Shown here: piece after piece, positions 4,558 to 6,335 of the stretch | Layout of the letters: the number at the start of each line of letters is the position of its first letter | Position numbering within the stretch: position 1 is the stretch's first letter | Assembly: GCA_017552495.1 (NCBI GenBank) | Contig: JAFZPW010000117.1 | Span: 1-6,335 of the forward strand | Direction of reading: 5' to 3' | DNA length: 6,335 nucleotides | Origin: Clostridia bacterium | Lineage (GTDB): Bacteria > Bacillota > Clostridia > Oscillospirales > Butyricicoccaceae | The notes under the pieces: generated by a model | Database searches by the model: none | What the model was told of the DNA's origin: nothing | What the model saw: only the letters and a program-made list of their open reading frames with translations | Translations under genes and position numbers: made by a program

Positions 4558-5279
4558 AAGCGATGGCGTGGCGGCGCATCCCCGTTTTGACGGAGCGCGG
4601 CGATGCGGACGCAAACAGTTATGTGGATCCCGGCGATCTGTGCGAAATCACCGGGCCGGGCAGACGGGGGCTGTTTTCCGTGACTTATCCCACCCCGCGA
4701 GGCAAAAAGACCCGATGGGTGGCCGCGCTCAACGGATTTACGCTGCGTCAGCGGGATTATGCTGCGGTAGCCTATCCCGCGCCGGGATATCCCGCCGCCA
4801 CGGTGAAAAGCGGCGGCTGCGGCGTGTGCGCCGCAACAATGATCGTTGGCACGCTTTGCGGCAAGCAGGTCGCGGTGGGGAAAATGGCGCGATTTGCCAT
4901 GAACAGCGGCGCGAGAGTGTCCGGCGGGACGGATATGCGGCGGCTTTCGGCGGCGATTTGCGGTCGCTATGGGCTAACCTGCCGTATGACCTCCGACGTA
5001 AACGCGCTTCGGCAACATCTGCGATCCGGCGGCTGCGCCATCTGCAACGCGGCGGGAAACGGGATCTTTTCCACCGGCGGACATTATATCGTGGCGCTGG
5101 GAGAACTGGATGGCCGGGTGTGCATCGCCGATCCGGGCATTTACAGCGGGAAATACGCCTCCCACACCCGCAAAGCGGCAGTGACCCTGCAGGGCGAGCT
5201 GCTGCTGGCGGATTATGCCGTGGTGGACAAGGACTGCACGGGTCGTGCGCCGCGGTATTATCTGTTTCAGAAGAACTGA
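4554..5279 (+). CDS. C39-like cysteine peptidase, putative lysin
   Basis: A 241-residue protein starting at the ATG that overlaps the holin stop, with GGAGG at 4542-4546, seven bases upstream. Residues 1-64 look like a small SH3-type beta domain (RIPVLTERGDADANSYVDPG ... GLFSVTY ... RWVAALNGF). Residues 78-238 fit a Peptidase_C39_2/papain-like fold. The nucleophile motif SGGCGVCAATM gives Cys89, TGGHYIVALG gives His177, and CIADPG gives Asp193. The usual GCGPT is here GCGVC. There is no signal peptide, so passage across the membrane would depend on the holin. The arrangement suggests an endolysin cutting peptide bonds in the wall, although family membership alone would also allow a general peptidase. 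Cysteine content is high for a phage lysin (Cys30, 89, 92, 102, 136, 143, 161, 164, 190, 228). A terminator follows at 5284. Confidence 0.75.
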   Translation: MKAMAWRRIPVLTERGDADANSYVDPGDLCEITGPGRRGLFSVTYPTPRGKKTRWVAALNGFTLRQRDYAAVAYPAPGYPAATVKSGGCGVCAATMIVGTLCGKQVAVGKMARFAMNSGARVSGGTDMRRLSAAICGRYGLTCRMTSDVNALRQHLRSGGCAICNAAGNGIFSTGGHYIVALGELDGRVCIADPGIYSGKYASHTRKAAVTLQGELLLADYAVVDKDCTGRAPRYYLFQKN

Positions 5280-5283
5280 CGAA

Positions 5284-5320
5284 CCCGGCGCGGAGACCTG
5301 ATCCGCGCCGGGGTTTCTCT
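5284..5320 (+). terminator. intrinsic terminator of the holin-lysin operon
   Basis: CCCGGCGCGGA (5284-5294) and TCCGCGCCGGG (5302-5312) form a perfect 11-bp GC-rich stem with a 7-nt loop, starting five bases after the lysin stop. The T tract is short (G, then TTTCTCT), so some read-through is possible. Confidence 0.75.
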
Positions 5321-5388
5321 GCAATTCTGAAGAAATCTGAAATTCGCAAATTTTCTTCCAGTATATGGAAAAACTGGCTTGCTGGATA

Positions 5389-5417
5389 TTGTCGAAGACG
5401 GGGGAATATGGTATAAT
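5389..5417 (+). promoter_or_regulatory. promoter of the SLH-GH25 gene
   Basis: TTGTCG (5389-5394) lies 17 bases before a perfect TATAAT (5412-5417), with TG one base ahead of it (5409-5410). Transcription should start near 5424, leaving a leader of about 37 nt before the ATG at 5461. Just upstream, at 5356-5370, TTCCA and TGGAA form a 5-bp inverted repeat that could bind a regulator. Confidence 0.75.
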
Positions 5418-5460
5418 GATTTCGAGTAAAACCCGCCCGCTTATGTGGAAAGGAACGATC

Positions 5461-6335
5461 ATGAAAAAGTTTTTCTTTATACTTCTGTGTCTTGTTTTGC
5501 TGCTGTCCGCGCCGGTTTATGCCGCGGCGGCGTTTTCCGATGTAAAAGCCACCGATTGGTTTTGTCCTTATGTCAGCGACCTGACAGACAGCGGCGTAAT
5601 TAACGGTTATCCAGACGGCACCTTCCGCCCGGAAAACGAGGTGCGGTATAACGAGGCGCTCAAACTCATTTTGCTGGCGGCGGGCTATCCCAAGCAGGAA
5701 CCCGTTGGCGGCGATTGGGCCGGGGGATATCTGATTTTTGCCAGGCAAAAGGGCTTTTTGCCGGAGGAGGATTTGGAACTCACCCGCAGCATCACCCGCG
5801 CCGAAGTGGCGCATCTGGCCGCCCGGGCGCTGCTGCTTGCGCCTGACGGCGGAATGTCTCCCTTTTCCGATACAAACGATCCCGAGGTTACGGCGCTTTA
5901 TAACGCGGGAGTGATCCAGGGCGAGACTTCAGGCGCCGCGCTGCTGTTTTCCGGCGACCGCTCGCTTCGGCGCTCGGAGGTCAGCGCCATCGTCTGGCGG
6001 ATCCTGCTGTATTTTCAGGGACAGGCGGCGGTTTTTACGCCTCCCGAGGATCCGCAGGTGATCCTTACGCCGGAGGGCGAGACGCCTGCCGCACCTGTTC
6101 GGCCGCAGGAGCCTGCCGATCCCTCTGGAACAGATGCGGTGCCGGAGGGCAAGATCCGTTACCGTGACAGACTGATTGACATATTGGAGGACGTGCCTGT
6201 GTTTGCTTATGATCCCAAGGATTTTTATCTGGAAAACGGCCGGATGCGCTGCGCCGACAGAAATCTTCGCCTGGTGCATGGCATAGATGTTTCCGTTCAT
6301 CAGGGAATCATCGACTGGAAGCGAGTCAAGGAAGA
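5461..6335 (+). CDS. secreted SLH-repeat GH25 muramidase (3' end missing)
   Basis: The frame is open from the ATG at 5461, after AAAGGAA at 5449-5455, to the window end, covering 291 residues. It begins with a signal peptide (MKKFFFILLCLVLLLSAPVY, cleavage likely near Ala21-Ala24). Three S-layer-homology-like repeats follow. The first is clear at 25-70 (FSDVKATDWFCPYV, SGVINGYPDGTFRPENEV, YNEALKLI). The second, at about 85-126, is degenerate (RSITRAEVAHLAARAL). The third is at 134-183 (PFSDTNDPEVTALYNAGVIQ, RRSEVSAIVWRIL). A proline-rich linker covers about 190-230. The GH25 domain starts at about 273 with HGIDVSVHQGIIDWKRVK, where Asp276 is the conserved early catalytic-site aspartate. GH25 enzymes cut between N-acetylmuramic acid and N-acetylglucosamine; SLH repeats normally hold the enzyme to secondary wall polymers. 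The product is probably a surface muramidase with a housekeeping or remodelling role. The catalytic glutamate lies beyond the window. Confidence 0.88.
   Translation, partial: MKKFFFILLCLVLLLSAPVYAAAAFSDVKATDWFCPYVSDLTDSGVINGYPDGTFRPENEVRYNEALKLILLAAGYPKQEPVGGDWAGGYLIFARQKGFLPEEDLELTRSITRAEVAHLAARALLLAPDGGMSPFSDTNDPEVTALYNAGVIQGETSGAALLFSGDRSLRRSEVSAIVWRILLYFQGQAAVFTPPEDPQVILTPEGETPAAPVRPQEPADPSGTDAVPEGKIRYRDRLIDILEDVPVFAYDPKDFYLENGRMRCADRNLRLVHGIDVSVHQGIIDWKRVKE

Noticed and set aside
4738..5814. 358-residue minus-strand open frame
   Set aside because: It is antisense to the lysin and to the start of the SLH-GH25 gene, is rich in Arg and Pro as expected for shadow frames in GC-rich DNA, and runs through a terminator and a promoter.

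Overview
The window looks like chromosomal DNA of a fairly GC-rich Firmicute of the class Clostridia, probably near the Oscillospiraceae/Ruminococcaceae. This is inferred from strong AGGAGG-type ribosome binding sites, sigma-A promoters that often carry the extended TGn -10 element, and the gene families present: DUF4364, DUF1836, an LL-H-type holin, and an SLH-domain GH25 muramidase. No rRNA, tRNA, CRISPR array, transposase or phage structural gene is visible.

Left part (1-3164). Two minus-strand genes form a probable operon that runs off the left edge: a DUF4364 winged-helix-type protein (57-608), then the first 12 codons of an exported or membrane protein. Divergently, the plus strand carries mtnA (756-1814, methylthioribose-1-phosphate isomerase), a soluble DUF3298/RsiV-like protein (1874-2479) and a two-pass membrane protein of unknown function (2550-3110), closed by a strong terminator. 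A hairpin between mtnA and the DUF3298 gene has that gene's Shine-Dalgarno sequence in its 3' arm.

Middle (3181-4191). A minus-strand DUF1836 HTH regulator faces away from a 378-bp gene-free region. That region has back-to-back promoters, an inverted repeat over the predicted rightward start site, an 11-bp hairpin, an unpaired stretch with repeated CTCAT/TCCTCAT, and a long terminator-like hairpin. It may encode a small RNA of about 160 nt or an attenuated leader for the lysis genes downstream. A second possible promoter with a 12-bp palindrome lies between the terminator and the next gene.

Right part (4192-6335). A holin (LL-H family) and a C39-like cysteine peptidase overlap by 4 bp (ATGA), forming a compact holin-lysin cassette with no surrounding phage genes. 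After a terminator, an extended -10 promoter drives a secreted protein with SLH repeats and the start of a GH25 muramidase domain, cut by the window end.

The right half thus joins two cell-wall hydrolases with different routes out of the cell: one lacking a signal peptide beside a holin, and one with a signal peptide and surface-anchoring repeats. Next to them are a putative regulator and a structured leader RNA. The idea that these form one regulated wall-remodelling or release module is an inference from gene order.
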